This document shows, one piece after another, positions 7,182-15,777 of a DNA stretch of 64,000 nucleotides. The stretch's first letter is position 1. Each line of letters starts with the position of its first letter. Below the pieces are notes generated by a model. The model did not search any database. It was not told where the DNA came from and saw only the letters and a list, made by a program, of their open reading frames with translations. Origin of the DNA: CAYMPH01 sp964529415 (GTDB taxonomy: Bacteria; Spirochaetota; UBA4802; UBA5550); the NCBI GenBank assembly GCA_964529415.1, contig CAZGWD010000016.1, forward strand, positions 24,722 to 88,721, in the 5' to 3' direction. The position numbers and the translations under genes are program-made.

Positions 7182-9221
7182 ATGGTAAACACTAAAATTT
7201 TTAAATCAATTGATAAAAGTCTGTCTAAAAAACTGATTATCGTAATTCTTGGAATATCCATTTCATCAATTATTATTATATCTCTTTCCATATATGTTAT
7301 GCTGAAAAAAAATGTTTCATTTATTTTATCTGACGATCTTAAATCAAAAAATAACATTATATACGATATGATCAATACCGGTTTTGAAGATTTTGAATCG
7401 GAACTCACAAATATAGCTGAAAACGGAACACGCATAACAAAATCTCTAGTCGCATCAAATAATCCAAATGCGAAAAAAATAGCAGAGGAAGTACTGCTAT
7501 CACAAAAAATCGGAAAAAACGGTTATATATATGCTATAAATTCCCAGGGAGTTATTCAGTTTCACCCAAAAAAAGAATTAGTTGGAGCAAATTTATTCAA
7601 GCATCAATTTATCAAAGATTCTATTAATAACAAATCAGGAACAATTGAATATAAATGGGCAAACCCGGGTGAAAAAGCACAAAGAAGCAAAATTATTGGT
7701 TTATCATATTATGAGCCTTTTGACTGGATTATAAGCGCATCTGCATACACTGAAGATTTCACATTTAAATCATTTTCACTTAAATCCCCTCTTAAAGAAA
7801 AAATAAAAAGTATAAAAGTTGGTGAAACAGGTTCGATTTTTATTATAAACAGTTCAGGTGATATTCTGCTGCATAAAGATCAGGAAGGAAAAAACATCAG
7901 TGGTCTTGACTATATAAAAGATATTATCAAGAAAAAAAACGGCACTACGGATTATAAAGAAAAGAATGAAAACAATATAGCAGTTTTTAAATATTTTGAA
8001 CCATTAGACTGGTATATTGTTACAGGAGGAAACTATACTGATATTATAGATTCGACTCTGAAATCAGTTCGTTTGACTATAATCGGCATTATAATATTTT
8101 TTATAATTCTAATTTCTGTTCTTGTCGCTTTAGCATTAAAAAAACTCATTATAAATCCTGTTAAACATGCTGAAATTATGACTAATCAGCTTAAAGACGG
8201 TGATCTGACAATTTCTACTGAATTTAAAACAAATGATGAGTTAGGGATTCTTATCCATTCTGTTGGTGAAATAATAAATTCATTTAAAGAAATATTTATT
8301 TCTTTAAAACTCAACATTTATGAACTCAGTGAATCTTCAACAAAAATGTCTTCTGTGAGTAAAAATCTGGCTGAGATGTCACAGGATCAGGCTTCAGCAG
8401 TCGAGGAGTCTTCTGCTGCTTTGCAGGAGACAATTGATTCAATGGATAAAATCGCTGAAACAGCATCAACAGTATATCAGAACGTTGATAAAAATGCTTC
8501 TAAAATGTCAGATATGGCATCTGAGGCCAAATCTTCATTTACTGAAGCAACTGAAGTATCAAATCTGATGATTAAAACCGCATCAGATGCATCACAGGGC
8601 CAGCAGGATTTAAATGACATGGTAATTGAAATGCAGAAAATTAAAAACAGCACTTCTAAAATTGCTGAAATTATAAGCATTATTTCAGATATTTCAGATC
8701 AGGTAAATCTTCTGTCTCTTAATGCAGCAATTGAAGCAGCAAGGGCCGGAGAGCACGGCCGAGGTTTTGCAGTAGTTGCTGATGAAATTTCAAAACTTGC
8801 TGATCAGACATCAGAAAGTGCTAAAACTATAACAAGCCTTGTAAATGACGGCAATAAGCAGGTGGATCTCGGAACTAAAATTGTTGATAGGACAGCTTCA
8901 ACATTCAGAATAATTATTCAAAACATTGAGCTTGTAAAAAACAGCATGTCAAAATTTTCTGAAACATTGAAAAGACTTGCAGACATGGCATCCGATGCAA
9001 GAGGAAGAACAGACAATATTAAAAAGCTGGCGAATGAAATATCAAACGCAACAAATGAACAGAAAACTTCAACAAGAGAAGTTTCATCAACTGTGGAAAA
9101 AATAAATGAATCATCTCAGCAGCTGGCATCATTTGCTGAAACTATTTCCCAATCTTCCGAAGAAATCAACAGCATTTCAATTGAGCTCTCAAATTTTATT
9201 GCAAAATTTAAAGTTAAATAA
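7182..9221 (+). CDS. Methyl-accepting chemotaxis protein with double Cache sensor
   Basis: 679 aa from the ATG at 7182, chosen because GGAG lies 4 nt upstream; a GTG at 7170 is the alternative. Order: transmembrane helix (about 17-40), periplasmic region with two Cache-like modules (GKNGYIYAINSQGVIQFHP and GETGSIFIINSSGDILLHK), second transmembrane helix (about 295-320), HAMP, and a cytoplasmic signalling coiled coil with the hairpin tip DQVNLLSLNAAIEAARAGEH. It should sense a small extracellular ligand and control CheA. It converges on the CheA operon and probably signals through it. Confidence 0.93.
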   Translation: MVNTKIFKSIDKSLSKKLIIVILGISISSIIIISLSIYVMLKKNVSFILSDDLKSKNNIIYDMINTGFEDFESELTNIAENGTRITKSLVASNNPNAKKIAEEVLLSQKIGKNGYIYAINSQGVIQFHPKKELVGANLFKHQFIKDSINNKSGTIEYKWANPGEKAQRSKIIGLSYYEPFDWIISASAYTEDFTFKSFSLKSPLKEKIKSIKVGETGSIFIINSSGDILLHKDQEGKNISGLDYIKDIIKKKNGTTDYKEKNENNIAVFKYFEPLDWYIVTGGNYTDIIDSTLKSVRLTIIGIIIFFIILISVLVALALKKLIINPVKHAEIMTNQLKDGDLTISTEFKTNDELGILIHSVGEIINSFKEIFISLKLNIYELSESSTKMSSVSKNLAEMSQDQASAVEESSAALQETIDSMDKIAETASTVYQNVDKNASKMSDMASEAKSSFTEATEVSNLMIKTASDASQGQQDLNDMVIEMQKIKNSTSKIAEIISIISDISDQVNLLSLNAAIEAARAGEHGRGFAVVADEISKLADQTSESAKTITSLVNDGNKQVDLGTKIVDRTASTFRIIIQNIELVKNSMSKFSETLKRLADMASDARGRTDNIKKLANEISNATNEQKTSTREVSSTVEKINESSQQLASFAETISQSSEEINSISIELSNFIAKFKVK

Positions 9222-9236
9222 CATAAATTTTTATCA

Positions 9237-11414
9237 TCAATTCTCGAGTTTCTGAATATGCTGAACCAGCATAGGGACATCAAGTATAAGAGCAACTTCA
9301 CCTGTTCCAAGAATTGTTGCTCCAGTTACCCATTCAAGTTTTTTAAAAATTTTACCAAGCGGCTTAATTACTGTCTGGAACTCTCCAATAAGCTTATCTA
9401 CTGCAAGACCTGCTTTCTTTTTACCATATTCTGCAACAACAATATTCTCGCGTTTTGATTCCGATTCAGACTCGGAGAAAAATTCCCTCAGACGCATAAA
9501 TGGCAGTACATTCCCTCTTAAATTCAGATAATTTCCGCCTTCCATTCCTGCCATCTGCTCTTTTGATACTTCAATACACTCTGTTACCATATCAAGTGGA
9601 AGAATATAATATGATATTCCAACCTGAACCATAAAACCCTCAATTATTGCAAGAGTTAGAGGAAGATGAATGCTGATTGTAGTTCCTTCTCCCTGTTCAG
9701 TTTCTATATCAATAATTCCTCTAAGGGATTCAATATTTTTTTTAACAACATCCATTCCGACACCTCTGCCGGAAACATTTGTTATTTTTTCAGCTGTTGA
9801 AAAACCAGGCTCAAATATAAGATGATACAGATCATTATCTGAAAGTTCATCTGTTTCCTTTATTAACCCCTTCTCAATTGCCTTAGTCCGGATTTTATCT
9901 ATTTTAAGGCCTTCACCATCATCCATTACTTCAATTACAATGCTGCCTGTTTCATGATAAGCATCGAGATATATCGTACCTCTTCTGGGTTTACCTATAG
10001 CTGCTCTTTCATCAGGCGTACCTATTCCGTGATCAATTGAATTTCTGATAAGATGCATAATTGGATCAGAAATTTTTTCAATTACGGTTTTATCAAGTTC
10101 TGTATCGGCACCGCTGACAATGAGATCAATTTCCTTGCCGTTTTCCCGGCTTAGATCGCGTACTACTCTCTCAAACTTTTTAAATGTTTCTCCTATCTGC
10201 ACCATTCGGATATTCATGGTGCTGTCACGGACCTCATCAATTAGCCTGGACATGGTTGAGACAGATTCAACAAGATCTGTATTGCCGGTTGATCCGGAAA
10301 GCTGTTTAACTGTTGCTCCATTAATAACAAGTTCTCCAACAAGATTAATCAGGCTGTCAAGTTTTTCAGCATCAATACGTATTGTTTTATTCTTCTTGTC
10401 CTCAAAATTTTTAATCTCTTTTTGTTTGCTTAATGCAGCATCAACTATTGTTTTTTGAAGCATTTTTTCTTTTATGAATATTTCACCGATAGGAGTTGTA
10501 TTTGCTTCAGTTCCAGTATCTTCTTTAATAATTTCTGATGCAGTTATCTGAACTTTTAATGCCTGATCAAGTTCAGTTTTTGTAATAGCTCCGATATTAA
10601 CCAGCATGTCGCCAATTTTCATTGGTGTTTCAGGAAGTTCATAAATTAAATTTACATAATCATTAATACTGCTGCGGGGTGGAAGAATTTTTATTTTACA
10701 ATCTTCTTTCAGAAATTCAAAAATATTTTCAATCCTGCTTTTATCAATTTCAGATTTGAATGAAATCTCAAATCCGAGATAACATTTTTCCGGATCCATA
10801 TTTTCCTCATCCGGCATGTCATCATAAACCGGAAGAATATTTAAAATATCCCCGAATTCTTTCAGATATGAAATTGCTGATTGCGGATCGATACCGCTTT
10901 GAAAAACATCTTTATTCAACCTGAGAGATATATGGTAGCATTCATTACGGATATTTCTTTCTTTGATTACAGGAGACAAAGCATCCTCAGATGGAGGATT
11001 GACTGACGATTTTGAATATTCAGATAAAAAACCAAGAAGTGATTCTCTTTGAATTTCTACGCCTGCATCAAGAACAGCTTTTTCATTTTTTTCAAAAAGA
11101 TCTATTAGGATTTTCATGAAATCATGGCAGTCGAGAAGCAGGCCAATAAAATCCTGAGAAATGGCAATTTTTCCGTTCCTGAGATTATCAAGCACGTTTT
11201 CAACTGAATGAGTAAATTTTTCAATTTCAGCAAGACCGAACATGCCGGATGAACCTTTTATTGTATGAGCAGACCTGAACAGAGCATTTATTGATTCTGT
11301 ATCATCAGGATCTTTTTCCAGATTCAGCAGATATGTTTCCATATCATCGAGCATTTCCCTGCTTTCAGTAAAAAAAAGACCAATCGCGTCATGGATGTTA
11401 TATTTGTCTGCCAT
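9237..11414 (-). CDS. cheA: Chemotaxis histidine kinase CheA with MshEN-like insertion
   Basis: 725 aa. Order: Hpt (phospho-His50 in SAHTIKGSSGMFG); a ferredoxin-like region (about 158-246) in place of the usual P2; two MshEN-like units (266-289 and 308-331); dimerisation helices (SLINLVGELVI, 354-364); HATPase with N-box HLIRNSIDHG (454-463), VMDDGEG (496-502) and GRGVGMDVV (549-557); and a C-terminal CheW-like domain. It autophosphorylates and passes phosphate to CheY. GGAGGA lies upstream of the ATG. It is the last gene of a six-gene minus-strand operon. The insertion is not part of the enterobacterial CheA layout. Confidence 0.95.
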   Translation of the reverse strand: MADKYNIHDAIGLFFTESREMLDDMETYLLNLEKDPDDTESINALFRSAHTIKGSSGMFGLAEIEKFTHSVENVLDNLRNGKIAISQDFIGLLLDCHDFMKILIDLFEKNEKAVLDAGVEIQRESLLGFLSEYSKSSVNPPSEDALSPVIKERNIRNECYHISLRLNKDVFQSGIDPQSAISYLKEFGDILNILPVYDDMPDEENMDPEKCYLGFEISFKSEIDKSRIENIFEFLKEDCKIKILPPRSSINDYVNLIYELPETPMKIGDMLVNIGAITKTELDQALKVQITASEIIKEDTGTEANTTPIGEIFIKEKMLQKTIVDAALSKQKEIKNFEDKKNKTIRIDAEKLDSLINLVGELVINGATVKQLSGSTGNTDLVESVSTMSRLIDEVRDSTMNIRMVQIGETFKKFERVVRDLSRENGKEIDLIVSGADTELDKTVIEKISDPIMHLIRNSIDHGIGTPDERAAIGKPRRGTIYLDAYHETGSIVIEVMDDGEGLKIDKIRTKAIEKGLIKETDELSDNDLYHLIFEPGFSTAEKITNVSGRGVGMDVVKKNIESLRGIIDIETEQGEGTTISIHLPLTLAIIEGFMVQVGISYYILPLDMVTECIEVSKEQMAGMEGGNYLNLRGNVLPFMRLREFFSESESESKRENIVVAEYGKKKAGLAVDKLIGEFQTVIKPLGKIFKKLEWVTGATILGTGEVALILDVPMLVQHIQKLEN

Positions 11415-11425
11415 ATTTTCCTCCG

Positions 11426-11719
11426 TTAATTGAGAAAACCGTATAATGAAAATATTCTATCCGATTCAGGGCTTTTACCTGTTACTGAAAGTTTCTTATT
11501 ATTTATAGATGACTCTCTTAAAAAATAAAGCAGCAGTTGATACCCTGCAGTATCCATTTTTATAATTCCAGATAAATCAAGTGAAATATTCTCTGAAGAT
11601 TTTATCAGTTCAGAAATCATTTCTTTAGCGGATTTCACAGAATATATTGTGAAATCACCGTTTAATTTAACTATAAGATTACCGTCTTTTGTTTTAGTTT
11701 CTTTAATTTCCAATTTCAT
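11426..11719 (-). CDS. STAS-domain protein (anti-sigma-factor antagonist-like)
   Basis: 97 aa, a single STAS fold. The conserved loop LDLSGIIKMDTAGYQLLL contains the usual phosphorylatable position, here Thr rather than Ser (MDTAG). Family members act as switchable partners of anti-sigma factors or kinases. Between cheY and cheA in the same operon and with no RsbW-like kinase nearby, it more likely modulates the chemotaxis complex or a flagellar regulator; that is inference. It starts 118 nt after cheY and ends 11 nt before cheA. Confidence 0.85.
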   Translation of the reverse strand: MKLEIKETKTKDGNLIVKLNGDFTIYSVKSAKEMISELIKSSENISLDLSGIIKMDTAGYQLLLYFLRESSINNKKLSVTGKSPESDRIFSLYGFLN

Positions 11720-11837
11720 ATCTCAGCTCACCGGAATTTCATTAGTTTATATATTTATCATTTAACAGATATTGCACATCTCAGCCTTTGAAGAATGACA
11801 GTAAATTGCTTTAAAATTCAACAAATCAATTAATCAT

Positions 11838-12212
11838 CTACGGTATAAGTTTTTTAACAGCTTCAATTAATGTTTCCGGCTGGAAAGGCTTGATTAGCCA
11901 GGCTTTTGCTCCAGCTTCCTTTCCTTTTAATTTCATATCCTCACCTGATTCTGTTGTTAGCATAATAATGGGTGTAAACTTGTAAGATTCATATTTTGAA
12001 TCAGATTTAACAGCATGCAGAAATTCAATACCGTTCATATTCGGCATATTCACATCGCATACGAACAGATCTATTTCCGATCCATCAAGTTTTGATAATG
12101 CATTAACACCATCAACAGCCTCAATTGTATCATAACCTGAACTGGATAATGTGAGGCTCACAATCTGCCTGATTGCGGATGAATCATCTATAACCATTAT
12201 TTTTTTTCCCAT
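11838..12212 (-). CDS. cheY: Chemotaxis response regulator CheY
   Basis: 124 aa, a stand-alone receiver domain. Acidic pocket Asp9/Asp10, phospho-acceptor Asp53 (FVCDVNMPNMNG), Thr86/Thr87 (MLTTES) and Lys108 (LIKPF) are all present. There is no output domain. Phosphorylated by CheA, it should bind the flagellar switch to set rotation. Encoded 27 nt after the second cheW in the operon. Confidence 0.93.
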   Translation of the reverse strand: MGKKIMVIDDSSAIRQIVSLTLSSSGYDTIEAVDGVNALSKLDGSEIDLFVCDVNMPNMNGIEFLHAVKSDSKYESYKFTPIIMLTTESGEDMKLKGKEAGAKAWLIKPFQPETLIEAVKKLIP

Positions 12213-12239
12213 TTACAATTCTCCTCGATGCTTTTCATT

Positions 12240-12731
12240 TTATTCTTCGCATTTTATCAAACCAAGCTCCTCATCTGAGAATACTTTATCGACATTCATT
12301 AATATAATAATTTTATCTTCAATTTTTCCAATTCCTTCAACACAGTCCAGTTTGATATTTGAACTGAAATGAGGTGTGTCCTGTATTGAATCAACTTTGA
12401 GGCTTACAACATCCAGGATAGAATCCACTATCATGCCAATAAGTCTGTTTTTCACTTCTGCAATCATGATTACTGTGAGTTTATCATAAGCTTTTTCGGG
12501 AAGGCCGAATTTTATTCTCATGCATACAAGCGGAACAATGATTCCTCTTAAATTAACTATTCCTTTCATATAAGGCAGGGAGTTCGGTATTTGTGATGCT
12601 TCAGTCATGCCGATTATTTCCTGTATTTTTGCAACATCTACTCCATATGTTTCATTTTCTATATTTACTGTCACAAACATTCTTTCAGGTATTTTAACTT
12701 CAGCAGCTTTTTCTTTAAAATGTTTCTTCAT
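12240..12731 (-). CDS. cheW: Chemotaxis coupling protein CheW (second copy)
   Basis: 163 aa, a single CheW beta-barrel domain with FVTVNIENETYGVDVAKIQ, the PYMKGIVNLRGIIVPLV core motif, and a MIVDSILDVVSL stretch. CheW links chemoreceptors to CheA. It lies 30 nt after the first cheW. The two copies differ enough to suggest distinct receptor arrays or an old duplication. Confidence 0.92.
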   Translation of the reverse strand: MKKHFKEKAAEVKIPERMFVTVNIENETYGVDVAKIQEIIGMTEASQIPNSLPYMKGIVNLRGIIVPLVCMRIKFGLPEKAYDKLTVIMIAEVKNRLIGMIVDSILDVVSLKVDSIQDTPHFSSNIKLDCVEGIGKIEDKIIILMNVDKVFSDEELGLIKCEE

Positions 12732-12761
12732 AACTCTATTATCCGACCTCCATTCTTTATT

Positions 12762-13265
12762 TTATACAAAGTCTGAAAGCTCTTCAATATCAAGAACCTT
12801 ATCTGAATTCAGGATGAAAATAAAAATATCATTAACCTTGCCAACACCTTTAATAAAATCAGCCCTGATGTTTGAGCCGAATGAAGGAGCAGGCTCCATT
12901 AAGTCCTCAGGAATATCGGTTACTGCCCTTATTGCATCCACTGCAACGCCAATGTGAATTAAAGCTCCATCAGTTTTATCCTGAACTTCAACTATAACAA
13001 TGCACGTGGTTTTCTTAACTTCAATTTTTTTATCCTTATAAAATCTTGATGAAAGATCAATAACCGGAACAATTTCCCCACGAAGATTTATTACACCTCT
13101 GATGTATTGTGGCATTCTTGGAATCTTGAAAACTGTTTTAAATTCTATAACTTCTCTTACGGAATTAACCTCTATGCCATATGTTTCAGAACCAAGCAGA
13201 AATGTAAAAAACTGGGTAACATTTTCTGATGTCCTGTCTTTTTCATTTGTTTCTGTTTTATTCAT
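12762..13265 (-). CDS. cheW: Chemotaxis coupling protein CheW (first copy)
   Basis: 167 aa, a single CheW domain: FFTFLLGSETYGIEVNSVRE, MPQYIRGVINLRGEIVPVI and GVAVDAIRAVTDI. It follows the chemoreceptor gene at 13384-14958 and precedes the second cheW, so receptor, adaptors, kinase and response regulator are made from one transcript. CheR, CheB, CheC, CheD and CheX are not in this cluster. Confidence 0.92.
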   Translation of the reverse strand: MNKTETNEKDRTSENVTQFFTFLLGSETYGIEVNSVREVIEFKTVFKIPRMPQYIRGVINLRGEIVPVIDLSSRFYKDKKIEVKKTTCIVIVEVQDKTDGALIHIGVAVDAIRAVTDIPEDLMEPAPSFGSNIRADFIKGVGKVNDIFIFILNSDKVLDIEELSDFV

Positions 13266-13383
13266 ATTTTAATCTCCAGGTAACCGGTATAAAAACAGTT
13301 ACCGGCATCATTAAAAAAATTACAATATTTAAGGTTAAAATATACTTAAAAAACAATATGTCAATACAAAATCAATTCCATGT

Positions 13384-14958
13384 TTATTTTCCTGCTAGCA
13401 AGCCTGCAACTTTTTTTGTTTCAGAAGCATTTTCGTTTATATTAAAAAATGCAATTGTTGCCTGCAGTTCAGCTGCATGTGCAGCAAGAGTTTCAGATGT
13501 TGCTGCAAGCTCTTCTGCAGATGCTGCATTCTGCTGTGTTATCTGATTAAGCTGTTCCATACCGCCATTTATCTGATCAACTCCTGAATCCTGTTCCTGC
13601 GAAGATGCTGTTATCTGGGAAACAAAATCAGAGGTTTTTTTAATCTTTGGTACAATTTCTTCAATTAGCGTTCCTGCTTCAATTGCGTTTGAAAGACTTG
13701 TTGTTGTTATTTCATTAATTTCCTGAGAAGCGATCTGGCTTTTTTCAGCAAGCTTTCTTACTTCACCTGCAACTACCGCAAAACCCTTTCCATGCTCTCC
13801 TGCTCTGGCAGCTTCAATTGCTGCATTCAAAGCAAGAAGATTTGTCTGATATGCAATATCCTCTATAAGAGAAATTTTCTTTGAAATCAATTTCATTGAT
13901 TCTACAGTTTTAACAACTGAGCTGCCTACCTTAACCGCTTCTTCAGAAGTGTCATGGGCAAGTTTATCTGTAGCTATTGAATTTTCAGTGTTTTTGCTTA
14001 TGCTTGCACTGACTTCCTCAAGAGATGAAGCTGCTTCTTCAACATTCGCAGCCTGCTCATTTGTAGCAGAACTCAAATTCTGTGCTGTAGCGCTCATTTC
14101 CTCTGAAGCGCTCGCAAGCGAAGAAGAACTGTCATTTATCTTAACAACAATTTCTGTTAATTTTTCTTTCATGGTATTGAGTGCAAATTGAAGTTTTCCT
14201 GTTTCGTCCTGTGAATCTACAGTTAAAAAAACAGTTAGATCACCTTTTGATATTTTTTCAGCAAATTCAAGGCTCTTATTTATAGGATTTGATACAGCTC
14301 TGGAGAGTATATATGTGATTAGAATGGAAACAACTATTGATACAGTTAATATAATTATTATAACAAACACCAGTGTTCTATACGAAGCATCCTGATCCTC
14401 TGCAATTTTTTTTGCGTCTTTCTGATTAAAATCAACAAGCTTATTCACTATTTTCAATGTCTCACGAAAATCTGTTTTCCATTTCTCCTGCTTTTCATTA
14501 TATTCAAAAAAAGTATCTTTATTTGCACTTTCAAGAAGATTTTTTGTTTCAATAGTTAGTTGTTTATCTGCTTCTGCCAATTTTTCAGATAAAATCTTTT
14601 CCTCACCATCAATATGGGTTAAAAAATATTTTTTTAATATTTCATCATTACTGCTTTTAAATTTTTCTGTTTTTTCTATCCTGTAATTTAAATCCCTGAA
14701 TTCAACATTATTTAAATTTTTTCTTCCTTTTATAATTTCAATTTCAACAAAATTGATTCGAAGCTGCTGAAGGTTAAATGAATAAGTTAATAAATTGATA
14801 ACAGCATTATAATGATCTTTATAAAAACCATCAAATTCATTATCCATTTTATTAACCTGAAAATATGTAAAACTGCTTATAGCAATTATCAGGACAATAA
14901 AAATTGAACAGGCGAGCAGAATTTTAAACGACATTTTTAGATTTTTTAAAAATTGCAT
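13384..14958 (-). CDS. Methyl-accepting chemotaxis protein with four-helix-bundle sensor
   Basis: 524 aa. A first transmembrane helix (about 10-30) is followed by an all-helical periplasmic domain of about 160 residues of the 4HB_MCP type, a second transmembrane helix (about 193-217), HAMP (AVSNPINKSLEFAEKISKGDL) and the signalling coiled coil with EDIAYQTNLLALNAAIEAA. No C-terminal CheR-tethering pentapeptide is evident (it ends GLLAGK). GGAGG precedes the ATG. First gene of the minus-strand chemotaxis operon. Confidence 0.94.
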   Translation of the reverse strand: MQFLKNLKMSFKILLACSIFIVLIIAISSFTYFQVNKMDNEFDGFYKDHYNAVINLLTYSFNLQQLRINFVEIEIIKGRKNLNNVEFRDLNYRIEKTEKFKSSNDEILKKYFLTHIDGEEKILSEKLAEADKQLTIETKNLLESANKDTFFEYNEKQEKWKTDFRETLKIVNKLVDFNQKDAKKIAEDQDASYRTLVFVIIIILTVSIVVSILITYILSRAVSNPINKSLEFAEKISKGDLTVFLTVDSQDETGKLQFALNTMKEKLTEIVVKINDSSSSLASASEEMSATAQNLSSATNEQAANVEEAASSLEEVSASISKNTENSIATDKLAHDTSEEAVKVGSSVVKTVESMKLISKKISLIEDIAYQTNLLALNAAIEAARAGEHGKGFAVVAGEVRKLAEKSQIASQEINEITTTSLSNAIEAGTLIEEIVPKIKKTSDFVSQITASSQEQDSGVDQINGGMEQLNQITQQNAASAEELAATSETLAAHAAELQATIAFFNINENASETKKVAGLLAGK

Positions 14959-15239
14959 ATAAAGTCCTCCATGAATAAAATTACTCTTTATCTTATACTA
15001 AAAAATAATAATTACATTTATTATTTGCAACTAAAAAACAATAATTATATCTTAATTTACAAATTATTTCAAATCAATAGATATAAATAACTATATATTT
15101 AAATTTTTAATAGCTAATAAAAACATATACACTCTAATATTTTATTTTTTCATACAGATTAGAGCATATCAGAATAATTTAGCGGTTATTTTTTTAAAAA
15201 AAGCCGGAATAATATACTTGAGAAGTGTTAAAAAAATAA

Positions 15240-15776
15240 TCAATCAGGAATGATATGATAAACAGAGTCAGTATCATCAACATCTTTTAGGGTGACTTTA
15301 ATATCCTCTTTTGCTGAAGTGGAAATTTTGAACCCTGCGTAATCAGGCTGTATAGGAAGTTCCCTGTTGCCTCTGTCCACAAGGTTGAAAAGTTTAATGC
15401 GGCTCGGCCTGCCGAATGAAGTCAGTGTTTCAAGAGCAGCCTTGGTTGTTCTTCCTGTAAAAATTACATCATCCACAAGAAGAATATTCATTCCGGAAAT
15501 ATCGAAATCAATTCTCGTTTCCTTGATAAGCGGCAGATTTTTCCTTTTTCCGATATCATCTCTGTAAAAAGTTATATCAAGAATTCCGAATGGAATCTCC
15601 CTGCCGGAAAGTTTTTCTATATTCTTTTTTAAACGCATGGCAATTTCGACACCACCGGTTTGAACGCCGATAATTCCAAAATTATCCGCTTTTGCAATAT
15701 CTGCATAAATTTTTGCTGCATTTTTTTCTAAAATTTTAGCTATATCTTCAGGTGAAAGAATTAATTTTTCAGACAT
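15240..15776 (-). CDS. pyrR: PyrR, bifunctional pyrimidine operon regulator / uracil phosphoribosyltransferase
   Basis: 178 aa, the family's usual length. PRPP-binding loop ILLVDDVIFTGRTT (res. 98-111) and the flanking PyrR pattern GVQTGGVEIAMRL and DITFYRDDIG are clear. PyrR binds UMP/UTP and in many bacteria controls pyr mRNA by attenuation, with weak uracil phosphoribosyltransferase activity. It starts 1 nt after carB, so it is cotranscribed with a pyrimidine gene. No PyrR-type antiterminator hairpin was recognised in the carB leader. Confidence 0.93.
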   Translation of the reverse strand: MSEKLILSPEDIAKILEKNAAKIYADIAKADNFGIIGVQTGGVEIAMRLKKNIEKLSGREIPFGILDITFYRDDIGKRKNLPLIKETRIDFDISGMNILLVDDVIFTGRTTKAALETLTSFGRPSRIKLFNLVDRGNRELPIQPDYAGFKISTSAKEDIKVTLKDVDDTDSVYHIIPD

Positions 15777-15777
15777 A

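Noticed and set aside
14959..15239. Short near-repeat AAAAAATAATAATTACA / AAAAACAATAATTATA as a possible regulatory or repeat array upstream of the chemotaxis operon
   Set aside because: The region is very AT-rich and the similarity is within what chance gives; no sigma28-type promoter could be assigned with confidence.
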